DNA of 64,000 bases from Amylostereum areolatum (GCA_012932865.1 SAXG01000004.1:1302001-1366000); one strand, 5' to 3'; shown: positions 44,613 through 57,653, numbered from the stretch's first letter. Translations and numbers: made by a program. Notes: generated from the letters alone by a model not told the origin.

Positions 44613-46750
44613 TCACTCAAGTGCTAGCAGTGCCCGCAAAGCCAACGCTCCTCCGGGATGCCTGACGCGAAAATGTACAGGAAAAGGTTGCGGAAGGATG
44701 TTTATACCCTCACGCACATCTAGCGTGTCAATCTTGCATCCAGGCTTCGGGGTTATTTCGAACGCCTGCAATAGCATCGCCGTGTTCAGGAACAAAGACC
44801 TGGGGACAATTCAGAATATGCAACGTAAAGATGCGAACAGAGAGCTCGTACTTCTGAGCGAGAGCCTGACCAGGGCATATTCTGATGAGAAGACCAGGTG
44901 AGCAAAACTAGAAACAGCACGATGGATAGTCACTAGACACCTTCTTCCGAAGCCAAACCCAGGGAAATTTAGATCTTGGCGTAGGATGCCTTCGTCATTG
45001 AACCACCGTTGCGGCGTGAACCTATCCCCGTCGGGAAACACGTGTGGATCGCGCGAGATGGCCCTGGGGGTACTTGTAAGTACATGAGCGCAGAATCAGA
45101 AAAATGAGACTGTTCTGACCAGTGATTTGCAAGGAGAACAGTCCCAGACGGTATAACGTAGTTTCTCTATGAGCGAGATGTCAGATGAGGGGTGGGAGGT
45201 AGAAAAGCAGGTTACTCACGTAGGCAATATCCTTCGTTGTTGCGTGTGGAATGCCTCCGGCAGTGATAGGCCTCCATCTTAGAGCCTCGAGAACGAAGGC
45301 GTCTACATGTGGCAGGTCCTCTGCGTCTGAAAATGCAGGCACTGCCATCGAGCATATCAGAACGAAGAACGAAGAACAAACGGACTGAAACATACATCGC
45401 CCGAATGCGACGATTGAATCCAGCTCTTCTTGAACACGGACCTGTGCTTCTGGATGGCATGCGGCGGCCATTATCACGTAAGAGAGCGCAGCGGCAGTCT
45501 GTGGATACGTAGGGAACCGAGAGCAGGAATTAAGGGATGCTGTATGAAAAATTGTACCTGCAACTACTCACGGTTTCCGAACCCGCGCTAAACATGGCGC
45601 CGGCGAGGTATGCAATTTCATCGTCCGAAAGACCCAAATTTTCCCGATTTTCAATCAGATGCTTCCCAAACGATGCTTTCGCGGGTCCCTTAGCCTAAGG
45701 TGCGTGCACTTTTTTCAACGACAAGGATGGAGAACCGGAAAACGAACGACTGACCATGTCGTCTCGCACGGCCTGAAGTTGTCTCCTGAAGAGAGATAAC
45801 TCATCGCGGTGGTATTGTCGCAGCGTTCGACCGTAAAAGGGAACATACTTCAGCCACGGATAGTCGTCGACAAGGAATGCTCCTGGACGCAAGCTTTTCC
45901 CCAAGCGGCGCGTGCTCTCCTCGACCAGCATCACATCCAGGTCCGACTTATTGCTCGGAGAAGGTTTGCCGTAGGTGATTGACAGGATGAGAGAAGCGGC
46001 ATATCTAAACGTGGCGTGTCAGAATATGCTGTGCCAACGCAAGAATACGACGCACCGTTTGGGATGCTCAACGTGATTTTCCGGATCATCCAAGATATCA
46101 TGGATGACCTGTTTGGCGTTGAAAATTTGGATATGTTGGTAGTCGAGGATGGCATTGGACTGAAGGTGTGAATGGACGGCGCTGTCGCAAGCGTGAGTTG
46201 ACGAAACCATCAGGGTGATGATGCACTTACCGCCTGAGCAGGCGAAAACGCTTTCCAACGCCCGTCAGAAGTAGTCGCATACCTCGCGTGATCATCTCCC
46301 CCGCCTCAGAGCGTGGTCTATCGGCAGTAGCGGCTCCTTCTTTCTCCATGATAGCCATAGCTGCCTGCCGAGCGCCTGAATATAATCTGACAATCACAAA
46401 TTCCATGCCACGGACCTCATAAGACCCAATGATAACTGTTGTTTGACGACCGCGTCGGAGTGTGTAGACTGGGCCGTACTCTTTACACCACTCCGCGTGG
46501 ATGAGAAATGAACTGAAGGACGCCTCTTTCAGTGTCTTCGCCTAGATAAAGACGTAGGTACTTACAACTTAAATGGCATCGACGCTCCTGGCGGGGGACC
46601 AGGTGGCAAGCGGTCATTCTTGATCGAACGAGCATGACTGCGCCAGAGACGATAGACGACCGGTCCAAGGAGTGCGAGAATGCTCAGTGTCAGCGGTGAG
46701 AGTACTGGGTACATATCGATATGGTCAGAAAAGGACGACGAGGAAAGCAT
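44613..46750 (-). CDS. Cytochrome P450 monooxygenase, first of two
   Basis: ATG 46750 (MLSSSSFSDHIDMYPV) precedes a membrane anchor (LSPLTLSILALLGPVVYRLW) and the Pro hinge LPPGPPPGA. Downstream blocks: a C-helix region, DYPWLKYVPFYGRTLRQYHR, I-helix IAYLAGAMFSAGSETTAA, K-helix ExxR (EALRWRP), PHVFPDGDRFTPQRWF, and the haem loop FGFGRR|ICPGQALAQ, completed across a 59-bp intron. The last exon ends ...RALLALE at 44613. The enzyme would be an ER-anchored haem-thiolate monooxygenase using a P450 reductase. The GFGRRICPG loop is seen in fungal secondary-metabolism P450s of the CYP64-like group, but I do not assign a family. It is transcribed divergently from the MFS gene at 47759. Confidence 0.9.
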
Positions 46751-47758
46751 AGACTCATGAATCGTCACTCACCATGGTTCATGATGGGCTCCCGGACTGC
46801 TTCCTCTTCCCACGTCCTTGTTCGTATCATTCATTACATTCCAGATGGTTTGAAAGACTACCCGAAGGACCTCCGGCTCAGCTTTCGACAGCGCTTCTCG
46901 GGTCCTAAAGCACAAAGTCCAATCACAGCTTGATTGCCAGTTGGCGCTTGATGTCTGGGAATAAGTAGGTACAGTTTCGCCTTGCACTGCGTGCACTACG
47001 TACCTTGTGGTCCAAATAGCCGTCAGAAAATCATCTGGCAGTCATAGCTTTATCATAGCTTTGAAAATATCATCGAGAACCAGAGGGATGGAGTATAAGT
47101 TGAGTAGAGCTTGTGTGAGTGCCATTGTGAGTAGAGCTGGAAAATGCGGTCATCGCGATCCGAATTCCGAGCACCGGCATAGGCCGCATTTTGCACCCCG
47201 CAGCGGCAGCCTCCAGGCGGCGCCAGTTCGTTGGCTCTCACCATGATCTTCAGCCCATCCAACTCCCTTCTGCAAAAGTATGGAGGGCGCCCACAAAGCA
47301 TGTATGACAGAGAATGGTCATGCTCCTCGTGAGTCGCTGCACGCATGCAAACACGGCGAACATCTTCTCACGTATCTGTTCCTGAATCCTTGCAGTGTAC
47401 TCGTATGCGTGCCCATCAAGCTCCTCTTCGGACGATTCGATGCACAGAGGTACAATTGCTCAAATTCCAGGTCTTCTATCCTCTCCTGATGCCTCCTAAA
47501 GATGCCATCCGACGACTCTGATTCTGATTTCTATGCAGTGTCAATGCTCACACGGTAGAGTCGCCGCCGACGCCGTGCTGTCTCAACACGCTCAGGACGG
47601 GATATCGGTGCCAGCGCCCTACTACATACATTCCCCAAACATTCTCCCAGGCTGATCTTTGCCGCTGCGAAACCTCGCCGTTGAACCCGGATTACCACGA
47701 CTTTACCTGCATATGAACGTCCCTCGGCGCATGAAGGTCAATCGCGCACCCTTTCCCC
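46751..47758. promoter_or_regulatory. Shared divergent promoter region, P450 and MFS genes
   Basis: A 1-kb region lies between the start codons of a minus-strand P450 and a plus-strand MFS carrier. No gene is seen in it, so both promoters must lie here, which suggests possible co-regulation. No individual factor site could be assigned. Confidence 0.45.
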
Positions 47759-49585
47759 ATGGATTCCACTCCCCAAGTGTCCCTTTCCGACGGCGTCGAC
47801 TCTCTCGACCCCGAAAAAATAGCTGAACTGGGTTCTAGCTCGAACCTTGACATTGATGTCGGAGCTCCAGGATCAGGCTCTCGTTACGAAAAAGTCACCA
47901 GGGAGGCATTGCTCAATCTTGTGGGAGGGTGTGCGCGCTTTCATGATACCGGTGATCCTGGCTGAACGCACTATCTAGGTGGCTGGTGATGTTCGCGACA
48001 TACGGGTACATATATTCTTTTGGAGCGTATCAAGACTTTTACACGCGCTCGAACGTTGCGTCCGCGTCAAGCGTCAGCTGGATCGGCTCTATACAGGCCT
48101 TTCTCGTTCCGTCCATGGGTCTCATTTCCGGGAGGCTCTTAGACCTTGGATATTTTCGGCATACACTCGCCGCTGGGTCCCTCCTGTACACGCTATCGTA
48201 AGTGCCGCCGTTCGACGAGTCTCCACGGGTCATGCTTAACCAAACTTTATCTCGCAGACTTTTTATGCTCTCGATCGCGCACCCGACCCGCTATTACCAG
48301 ATTTTTCTCGCTCAGGGTATCGGCATGGGGCTTGGCGCTGGACTAATATACATCCCTTCCATTGCTATCCAATCCCACCACTGGGGCTCTCGCAGGCCGC
48401 TCGCACTTGGTATCATATTCAGCGGTATTTTTTGGTCCATTTTCTTTCTCAACTTGATATCTGACTTATCATGTAGGATCCTCTGTCGGTGGTGTTGTCC
48501 TTCCGATAATGTTCAACCAACTTCTCGCTCACGGCGTCGGTTTTGGATGGAGTGTACGTGCGACGGCCTTCGTCGTCGTGGCCGCTTTGGGATCAGCCAA
48601 TTTCCTCATGAGTCCGCCGTCGGACCCGAACGCGACTGAGAAGCACCCACCCATGGACTGGAAATCAATGGCGACGGACCTTCCATACGTCTTGATCATC
48701 GTTGGGTGTGGATCGACTTCCTGTTCTCTTATTTCCCGCTATCTGACAACTTTCGGAGATCTTTCTGTTGTCTTTGGGGTATATTCTACCCGTGTAAGTC
48801 TCTCGTTATTAGCCCCTTCTGTCTATAGCTTACCTTTTCGCAACAGACTTCTATACCCAGCTCTACGCCATCACCCACGGCGTCGACCCAACAGTGGCCT
48901 TCTACACCGTACGTGCATTCGAAAGATCACGGCTCCTAAATGATCGTGAATCATTATGATTCACTAGCTGGCCATCCTCAATGTATCCTCGATCCCGGGA
49001 CGCATCATCCCAAATGTCTTTTCGCATGAGCTTGGTGTTTTCAATATGCTTTTGGCCAGCTCGTTCGGAAGTGCAGTGGTCATTCTTTCCCTACTAGGAA
49101 TCAAAAGCATAGGTGGCATCATTGTGTATGCTATCTTGTCCGGATTTTTCTCGGGCGCATGTTCGTGTTTCCTTCGTACTTTTGCGATCAACGATGACTG
49201 ACATTGCTCGCGCAGGGTTTGCGCTCGTCGCTGCTGCGATGGCATCGTTTTCTCGACATCCCGGAGAAATTGGGTACGTTTTTAGCTGACAATGTCAATC
49301 AATCCCTTCGATAACCATATCACTTCTGCAGGATCCGTATGGGCGTTGCGTTTGCATTCTCTTCGTGCGGCTCGCTCACCGGGACACCCATCGACGGCGC
49401 ACTGTTGGGCCATCACTTTGCATGGTACAAAACAGTGATATTCAGTGGGGTACGTTACGTGTCTCTCACCCTACACTCGTCTCTGACATATTTCCACACC
49501 ATAGGCAACGATTCTTGGCGGCACCGCGATCATCGCAGTTTCCCGTCAGCTAGTCGTGGCGCGCAAAGGAACGCGTGTAATTTAG
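47759..49585 (+). CDS. MFS transporter, monocarboxylate-porter-like (Mch) family
   Basis: ATG 47759 (MDSTPQVSLSDGVDSLDPEK) gives an acidic N-terminus. After an intron ending CTATCTAG, TM1 follows: WLVMFATYGYIYSFGAYQDF, the family's aromatic, Gly-rich first helix. Next are SVSWIGSIQAFLVPSMGLIS, FLAQGIGMGLGAGLIYIPSI, HHWGSRRPLALGIIFSG, GGVVLPIMFNQLL, a cytosolic loop, FYTQLYAITHGVDPTVAFYT, LNVSSIPGRIIPNVFSHELG, FALVAAAMASFSRHPGEIG, FSSCGSLTGTPIDGALLG and ATILGGTAIIAVSRQ, ending RKGTRVI. The WIGS and GSxxGG elements and the P-G-R motif fit fungal MCT-like carriers of monocarboxylates, riboflavin or secondary products. Eight or so short introns. Confidence 0.88.
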
Positions 49586-49981
49586 ATCCCAAACCCTCGA
49601 GTTTCGTGTATTTGTTGGACACGAATATGTGCTAGTGTAATGGAATGGCTGGTTCTGTATGCTCTTTTGCTCAATTGAAAAGGAAGCAACGTTCCTTCGA
49701 CTTCAAGCTTCAAGTTTCAGGCCTCACTGGCAGGGCCTTCGTTCAGTTTCCGTTCACCCTCATCGTTTTTCATCACGTGATGGTCCTCACCCCTAGCCTC
49801 GGCCCTCGAGGCAGAACGCGTTGGCACCTGTTTGCACGAGTCTTAAGCAAACTCTTACCGGCAGCTCCTCGGTTTGGGGCCACTCATTACCCTCACAAAT
49901 ACAGCGTTTGAGTTTCGGTAAGGCAGAAACATGGCTTGGTGGCGCCGGTACTCAAACTCCGTATAGTAGTCCTCCGACATA
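49586..49981. other. Intergenic region
   Basis: No supported gene between the MFS stop and the next start codon. Confidence 0.4.
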
Positions 49982-51298
49982 ATGGCTACTGCGTCTCGAA
50001 ACCCCCATCTCTTCCCCGAGAAGTCTTACATAGCCTCTCTTGATGCCTGGGCAGCGAGCCTTCAGACACATCCCACCTTCCTCGAAGCCCGGAGATGTCT
50101 CATTGAGCAGATAGTGCACTACAAAGCGGCCTTAGACATGGAGCACGAATACCTAGTCAGGACCCGTGAAGCTCCTGTGGATGTTTGTCCGGCGAACTTC
50201 CCGATTTTCGGTCAAAAAATGCACTTTTTTAGGCCCCAAAAATGCACTTTCGGCTAAGACTCGGCCCTGTTCCTGAAGCACGTGCCGTTTTTCCGCCGTC
50301 TCCGGCTCAGGACCAAGCTTTTTGGCATTAAAAGTTGGCCCAGACGGCCTCAAAAATGCACTTTTCTGACAAGGATATCCATATTTTGGCTCAAAAAATG
50401 CACTTTCTGGGGAGCGATTTCGACAAAGTTTGCCTCAAAAAATGCACTTTGGCGGACACACATCTGCAGGAGCTTCACGGGTCCTACCTAGTCGTCTACG
50501 CCCGACATCCTTCGGGAGCGCGCATCGTCCTCTGCGTAGACCGCAATGCAGAAGACGACATGGACCAGGCGTCGTCTTCGCGATACGCGATAAACAGCAT
50601 GACCTCTTCTTCAAATACTCAGACTCCGGAGGAGGCTGGCATCACCGCGTTCGACGGTGTCGAGGTCTCGCACGACGGCACGCCAGCACCTCTATTGGCG
50701 CGGCACGGAGCATCCTTGGAACTCACCACTCTCAGTTTTCCGCCCCTTCCTGGGACGTCCGGTCAATCCCCAACTCTCCTCAATCTCACAATCCTCCTCC
50801 TAGTCCTCCGAGGGAATTTCCCCGCATACATCCTCCTCCGCCATCAATGCTATTTCTTCGCCCGCGCAACTCTTCTGTCTCTATCGTCTCTCTTCCCGAG
50901 CACCGAGACACCCCATCCGGATAATGCAGCACTCCAAGGGACGTGGCGGGGTGCGCACGTCTCATTGTTTGACGCAGGGAAGACCGCATTGCAGAACATG
51001 CTGCTCCTCCCGCTCCTCGAATTTCCGGTTCTACTGGTTCCAGCGGGGTTGTTCGCGATATATAGCACGGTCAAGCTTTATGACGGACACTCAGTGGCCG
51101 ACCATCGAGAACGTCTGGAAATCAGGTATATATCTTTTCCTGTGTTCGGTACAAGCTGACGGATGGTCGCCGTACTACAGTGACGAAAAGATACGCAAAT
51201 ATGGTATACCGAAGAAGTATGCAGAAGCCTGGGATAAGTTCATGGCTGATTGGAATGCGGACGAAAACAAACGATTACGGGATGCCACTGTCACTTGA
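49982..51298 (+). pseudogene. Basidiomycete hypothetical protein gene disrupted by a 327-bp MITE
   Basis: ATG 49982 (MATASRNPHLFPEKSYIASL) codes for a helical N-terminus up to MEHEYLV. There the MITE at 50159-50485 interrupts. Beyond it the original frame resumes as VYARHPSGARIVLCVDRNAE, then VEVSHDGTPAPLL, LTTLSFPPLPGTSGQSPTLL and HQCYFFARATLL. A last exon follows after intron 51126-51179 (GTATAT..TACAG): DEKIRKYGIPKKYAEAWDKF, stop 51298. Excising the MITE and one duplicated target gives EYLVVYAR in frame; with it in place the insertion (335 bp) shifts frame. The VSHDG / LTTLSFP / QCYWFA-like blocks match, from memory, a common basidiomycete family of unknown function. A G8 run lies just downstream. 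Confidence 0.7.
50159..50485. mobile_element. 327-bp MITE with 8-bp target duplication and internal repeats
   Basis: Terminal inverted repeats of about 45 bp start AGGACCCGTGAAGCTCCTG and end with its complement. The direct flanks ACCTAGTC (50151-50158 and 50486-50493) are an 8-bp target duplication, as in hAT elements. The interior carries five copies of a CAAAAA(A)TGCACTTT unit, all in the same orientation (about 50213, 50235, 50353, 50390 and 50436). No coding potential. Confidence 0.85.
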
Positions 51299-51429
51299 GA
51301 AGTATTCGACGGACTGTCCGATGCCGGAGCAAGCTGTATGTAAAGATGCGTTGGGGGGGGGTAAGATCACGATTGCACAAACATGGATATCAGAAGGGGC
51401 CACGATTCAAACCAAGTCGTTTCACCACG

Positions 51430-53704
51430 TCACAATTCGTCGACTGGGGTGATCCAAAGCGGTAGCTGCGCGCCTTTCTCTATCTCCGTCGCAAGGGCGG
51501 GCCGCATGATGCCTTTCTCAGTCAAGACAATGTCATCGGGGTCGCAGGCGAAGGAAAACCTGAATGCGCGCAGGAGCGAATACAAGATAGCTTTGGTCCT
51601 ACACAACGTTGTGTAAGGATGGGTGAGACGAGCTGAAAGGAGAGACGTACTCGACCAGGGAAAGGCGATAACCAATGCATGCGCGGGGGCCAGATGAGAA
51701 TACGAGACTGTTGCTCCAGACGCCAGGGACCGTGGCGACCTCTTTCGGAGGGTTCTTCCAGCGCTCAGGCCTGCTCTCGATTAGACGTGTGATCCGCATA
51801 TAAGGTATTCAACGTACTTGAACTCGCTCGCGTCGGGGCCCCAAACCTCCTTCTGCCTGTTGATGGCCATAACTGGAATTATCACCCCGTCACCCTTGGA
51901 GATCCTGAAGCAATTGTGAGAAGATATCGTCAAAGGGAAAAGTTCCACTAACGGGATACCACTTCGCTTCACCCCATGGCGGTCCGTCCATTCATGTTCG
52001 GTTGGGATTAGGTCGTCTGCCTCCGCGATCCGTACGATGGTGGGCAATGGGGTGTAGAGGCGGAGCGCCTCACGCATGACAGCGTCCATATACCGAAAGG
52101 CATTCAAGGTCTCCATTGAAGGCGCGTCGCCGTCTTGGCAAGCCATCACCTCTGCACGCAGCTTTTCTTGGACTTCCGGATACTTCGAGAGTGCGTATAG
52201 AATCCAGCTAGTGGACGTGCTTGTGGTTTCGTGGCCGGCGATGAGTAAGGTGGGAATTTCTGCGATAAAAGTCCATCAGCGAACACGATAGGCAAGTTCT
52301 CGGTGAGTAGCACTTACGAGCGAGAACGTCTTCGTCGGACAACCGAGCATCCACAGGCAGGTCGGTCGCCATGTTCGCCTTGACAAGGAGACTCAAGATA
52401 TCCTTGTTGTGGAAGTCCGAGCGCTCAATCTTGTCCTTGCCGTCGTGTTCAGCGACCACAGCCGCCTTCATTTCATGAAGTAACTGGCGGCCAATTGAAT
52501 CCATGGTCGCACGAGCCTTAGCAACCATGCGAGACTGCTCTGTAGGCTGAGAGTAGATTCAGAGAATGAACATGGGCTTGGTTCCAGAAGCATGCTTGGT
52601 ACGCACAAAGATACGGAAGAAGGGTACAAAGAAACGCAGCCCCTCAAACGCAGACGGTCGTGGTGCAGTGAGCAAGAGTCGGATGGCGATGTCCAGCTCA
52701 TTCGGCTTATCTGCAGGGTTCAATGCGTCGAAGGTGTATTTGAAACCTAAGAACAATGTTATACAAGGTCGCAAAAAGTAACATCGTCATACGCACCCAC
52801 GATTCCGAGCATATCGAGCGTCGCCTTGCTTAACCACTGTGTCGCATTGACGAGACCCTTGGGCTTCTTTTTGCCGTCGAGAGTAAGAACGCGTTCCCTC
52901 CACACGTCACGTAGCTGGTGAAAACAGCATGTAAGTATCAAAATATAATGAAGAACGAAATGATGAATGACAGACCTGGTTGGCCTTGGCGACGAATATA
53001 GGCACCATCGCACTAAGATGAGGAGTCGCAAATGCGGGGGTCTACACGGAATGTCGCATGGATGAATACAGGTAAGACTATTGGAGATGCATCGCTCACC
53101 ATTACCCGCCTCTGTACGATGGACGAGGCTGTCAGCCTTTGCCATGAGATGGTAGAGGATACAAGTATGACTGACCTGTTTTCTGTGCTCGTCACCCTCG
53201 ACAATAAAAACGCCTGAAAAGGATATTCTAAACGATGGTTCAAACGGCAGCGCGCGCTCATACAGACCTGGACCTAGAATGCTCTTCAAATTGAATCGTA
53301 CGATATCGCCTTTGGTGTAGATCGCAGGATGATTCAATATATGCGCAACGGCGCGGGTATCGCACGCGAATACCCGGTCGGACTGGAGGCGAAGGGACCA
53401 ATAACCGCTTGCGTTGAGAAAGAAGAGCGTGAGCTTAGAACCACAATCTACGCACATTCAAGAAGTCCTTGTATTTCACGATCCGTCCATATTTCTTCAC
53501 GTTTTGCTCGTGCATGACAAGTGGGTCAACTCCGAAAGGATTGTTAAGAAGGTGGCCCCAAAGGAAACTCGGCGAGGGCACACTAGTGACATCGCGTAGT
53601 GGGGAGAAGTAGGGGCGGATGACTTGTCGTAGGATTGAAAAGAGAGGTTGGACGAAGATGAGCGTGACGAGCGCGAGCACCACGGAGACAACCTGGAAAA
53701 TCAT
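51430..53704 (-). CDS. Cytochrome P450 monooxygenase, second of two
   Basis: ATG 53704 ([20 protein letters not shown]) begins with a membrane anchor, then [11 protein letters not shown] and [14 protein letters not shown]. Later blocks: [21 protein letters not shown]-helix [21 protein letters not shown]-helix ExxR ([12 protein letters not shown]), [20 protein letters not shown] and haem loop [19 protein letters not shown] (FxxGxRxCxG, Cys ligand present). It ends ...[11 protein letters not shown] at 51430. About nine short introns. The long K-helix/meander insert with [16 protein letters not shown] is typical of basidiomycete CYP4-like clans. It is distinct in sequence from the other P450, so the two are not a tandem duplicate. 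It converges with the disrupted gene at 49982-51298. Confidence 0.9.
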
Positions 53705-55773
53705 CGCGGTATGATACAAACGCGAAAACGGTGTGGAGAGGACTGAGAAGGAGGGAGACCTTGATCCATGAACGTCAATACCGTTCTCTTTTATGACCCC
53801 TCTCACCGTGTCATCCCACGCTTGTCGAATGTTTTGATAGAATCGCATGTGTGGTGCATAAGGCGCATTGAACTACTTGAAAGGACGAGCCCGCGGACTG
53901 AGGGAAATGGAGCCAGGACCCGTCAAGTCAATAAGATGAGTTTTTTGAGTGAAACATAACGTATTCACGGCGATAGAAGGGAACGAACCAGAGAGAAGCG
54001 CAGACCACGAGATGGAGAGCCTGCGTAGAACCTTGTTGGTATCTCCTTCGTATGCCCATTGTAACAGTGACTTCGGCTCGTGATACAGGGGCCTAGGAGG
54101 GAGAGATCGGCTTGGGTAGCACACTAGAACTTCTTTTCGTCAGTGATGGGAGTCACCACCATGCATATCGGGCAGCCTGAAAGGTCGATGTCACTGTCAA
54201 CACCACGGGGAAAGTGTCAACAAGCAACTCCGTGACCTTTGAAGTTCGTCGCAAATCCTTATGAGGGCTTGGTATTGACAATCGCTACCGCCCTATCTCG
54301 GGGACGGCGGTCAACAGTACGAAGGAGACGTAATCTGAGCGTCATCGGAGCCGAGGCTACACCGCCAAACGGCGGAAACATGCTCGTGATGTGACTGTGT
54401 CGACTATGAGACATGTGATCTGACCAGCTTGTACCAAGGTGGATACGCTCTGGCCGCCAGCACAAAAGATCATCTGGTAAGCGGTTCTTTTCCATGTCTC
54501 GCACAAGTGCCTGCCACGCTAATGCCAGATGTCGCTAACAATATGCCATGCCTTTTGTCTTTCTAACATAGAACCCCTTCCATGCCGACGCAACGTCACC
54601 AATCACGCTATGTCCATGTCCGCAGAATAATGAAATGCATGTCTATTTATTAGCACCATCAGCAAAACGGCCCGGTCCTTACTTCGTGTTACATCAGCGT
54701 AGTTTTCTGTTACATTTGTTACTAGAGCTACAATTTCGGGTTTTGGCTACACACAGCAACAATAACCCGGGGGTCCAAGTCTATAACCCCCTGGAAATAG
54801 TACCAACAAAGTAACATGATTAGCATTACAAAGTAATGCAAATGTAAGGCAGCAAAAAGTAGGAGTAGCTGAAGTTCCGAGTAGCTTCAATTGTATCAAT
54901 TGGATTTGGGGCTTTCTACCTATTTATAGCTCGAAAAATCCAATATTATTGCATTGTCGTATAGTACATGACAGACCATGTGAATGATACATGAGGGAAA
55001 TAAGAATGATAAATGTAGCATGTGGCGTCATCGCTACACGAAGATCAGGGGGTACGCACCGGATAGCTTCCTGGATGCCATATCACGAGTCAGCGGGTCC
55101 TATGCTTGATGAAGGAAGACTTTGGTTAGTGGACGACGGGTGTATGCGCAGAGGATACACACCAATAGGCGAAGCCACCACAGGAAAACCCTCCGAGGCA
55201 TGCAGTTGCCTGGGCGGGCACTGTGCTTGAAGCACGGGAAGAAAACTGCTGTCAACACACAGTTCTAACTGTAGAAGCTATAAGATGTACCTATTGTGCA
55301 AGTCCCAGCTGCTGAGTACGTCCACCTCGGCCTCCTTGACCGCTCCTAGGAAGATCTACTGGTTAGATGGGGAATAAAATGCGATTTGGTCCTATGTATA
55401 CCTTCTGTAATACCGTATAGAATGTTGTCTGGGCACCAAAATGAGGAGAAGGGGATGGATGGCAATCGTGTGGAACGGATGACGGGAGAGAACGAGGTCA
55501 CAAAGTCGCCGCGAGACGCGTTGAACTTATTTCCCACTCAGTGATCACGTGGGCGCTAAGGAGCGGAGCTGGCCGGCTTATATCTGTAAAGAGGCTGAAA
55601 CTTGCTACTTCCGGCTGGAAGAGCTACAAGGGGGCAGGAATATGCCCAGGTCTGGAAGTATGACGTTATAAGGTCCCACTTTAGGTAGCATTTCGGGCCG
55701 AATTGTTACCACGGCTGCTTCGGCTGTCAGGAATCGGCGGTTTTGCTGATGACTGAGTTCAAAGTAAGTTAGT
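53705..55773. other. 2-kb stretch without a supported gene
   Basis: Short frames only. About 54570-54980 is A/T-rich compared with its surroundings. Nothing recognisable; a boundary of the transposon region is expected near its right end, but no terminal repeat was identified. Confidence 0.4.
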
Positions 55774-57653
55774 CTAAGGTACTGCAGCCGAAGCCTCGTT
55801 CTGTGTGCGCAGAGTCAGTCGCAGTGGTCGACCCCCGCCTGGTTCCCCTGGGGCCATTTGTGTTGCGGGCTCTTCGTGGGCTCGCGATATCGCTGGATCC
55901 ATGTGTACCTCGGAATCGACATCCGGACGAGCGCGTTTCTGCTTGCGCTTCGCCGCTCGACTGCCGAGAGTGTCGCGAAGCTCAGCCGCAAGCTCGCAGT
56001 GTTTCTCCCGTCTCTTCCCCTCGTCTTCGAAGAGCGGAAGCGGTTGTGTGAGTGCGCGCGGAAGGAGCCGACGAACGAGGTGGCAGTTGTGAAGGGCATG
56101 GATGTTTACGATATATTCTTCCAGCGGCTGGTGTTGGATGTATGTTTCCGTACGGTCAGAGTCTATGCGTTCCTGCGGAACAGCTCGAATGCCCGTTGCC
56201 GTGCATTTTTCAGCCCGACAGTCGTGCTGTACATTGAATATGAATAGAATATCCTGCATTCGTGGACATGAATAAAGAGAGCTGGAGGTTAAATGCGACC
56301 GTACCGTTACGAGAACATTTAGAATATGCCGTTCATCCAAACGGCGGGTCAATCGCGGCATGTCGAAGACATCGTGCCGTTCGGAAGCTACCTGGAAGAC
56401 ATCCAGACAAGCAAGAGCATTTTCCCCGTTTTCATGAGCAAGTATTTCAATGACACGTCCGATAATGACCTCTCCAGCAGACTGTGGATGTTGTAAGTAT
56501 GTGATGGGTAGACATCCTCCGAAATCGGTGAATGACGGACCATAGGGGAGCGCGCAAATACCCATGAATTTATTGCGCACCAGTCGCCGGAATCGGCGAC
56601 GCACGATTTGCAGAGACGCAATTCGGCAGTACGCTCAGTTGCAAAGGCCGCGGCATTGATGGCAGTGGATGAATGGGTGTCTTTCCAGAGACGAACATTC
56701 CCTCGAACTCCTGCGGCTGCCACGGTGGGTGCAGGAGCAGACTCAGGCTCACAGGGAGCCGCTGCATGATTGAAGGGCATAAATCGGACGGTACCTGAAC
56801 AGAGCCGACATTACAGACGCATTAAATAAAGCCAGTCGACTGGAAACGCACCACATAGCTCCCTGAGGTCTGCATGGGGTGTCCAACCAATATGGTTTTG
56901 CAGAGTAGGATGCTGGGCCAAGAAGTTGCGGATCTGCGCGCTCGGCTGAACCCACCCTTGTCCATCCTCGGTTGGCCACCAGCCACCCGTGACGCGATGC
57001 TTGAGGCCCTCTTGGTTTGCGAGTTGCTGTGCAATGTCACGACTGGGAGCGAGGTGGTTTGAGAAAATAGAACAGAAACGGAAGATCGCGTTGAAACATT
57101 CATATATCTCGGTCTCGACGCCGAGCAGAGGGCCAAAACGGCGTATGTCCTCCGGGAGGTGCGGGAGTAGGTGCAGTTTGACTTTTGATATAATCTTCGT
57201 CGGATCCAAGATGGCGAACAGGTCCATGATGTTGGCTGCAGCAGTTTTAATGTCGTTCTGTTAGATTTTATGAGTGATTACAAGCAACAGCTCCTCATGG
57301 ATGAACCCACCGTGTACGTTTCCATGTCATCAATCTCGGGAGTCCATAGCAATGCCATGAGGACACCCACAGCTTTCCACACTTGAAGAAGCTCGTCACT
57401 GACAAGATCGTAGATGTGGAAGACAGAAGTCTGCCCGACTGTCTTGAGTTGCCGACCGATGAGAGAGTTGGCGTACTGCATGATATAATTGGCATGAATG
57501 GGAGGGATGGTAAGCCCTAGGACATCGGTGGCTTGCAGATGAAGTGCGTAGGTTTTTTTGGACTCGGATGACCAAGGGGAGTGAGAATGGTACCACGCGT
57601 ACTTCGTCACCCCGAGGAGAATGGTGTGGAGAATCTCAACGGGCGTATCCTTG
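55774..57653 (-). pseudogene. C-terminal half of a basidiomycete transposase, displaced by inversion
   Basis: The minus-strand exons are 57648-57311, 57257-56852, 56794-about 56480 and on to the stop at 55774. They read [131 protein letters not shown] and NIHALHNCHLVRRLLPR, ending in a Lys/Arg-rich tail. From memory this is the C-terminal part of a widespread agaricomycete transposase-like protein whose N-terminal part begins with a zinc finger. That part is found here on the opposite strand at 58620-61220. The two halves fit to the codon (GFDPSK + DTPVEIL). Introns of 53 and 57 bp are normal. I do not assign a superfamily. Confidence 0.82.

Noticed and set aside
50213..50450. Repeated TGCACTTT units as a CRISPR-like array
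   Set aside because: Irregular spacing, very short units, location inside a MITE and a eukaryotic genome.
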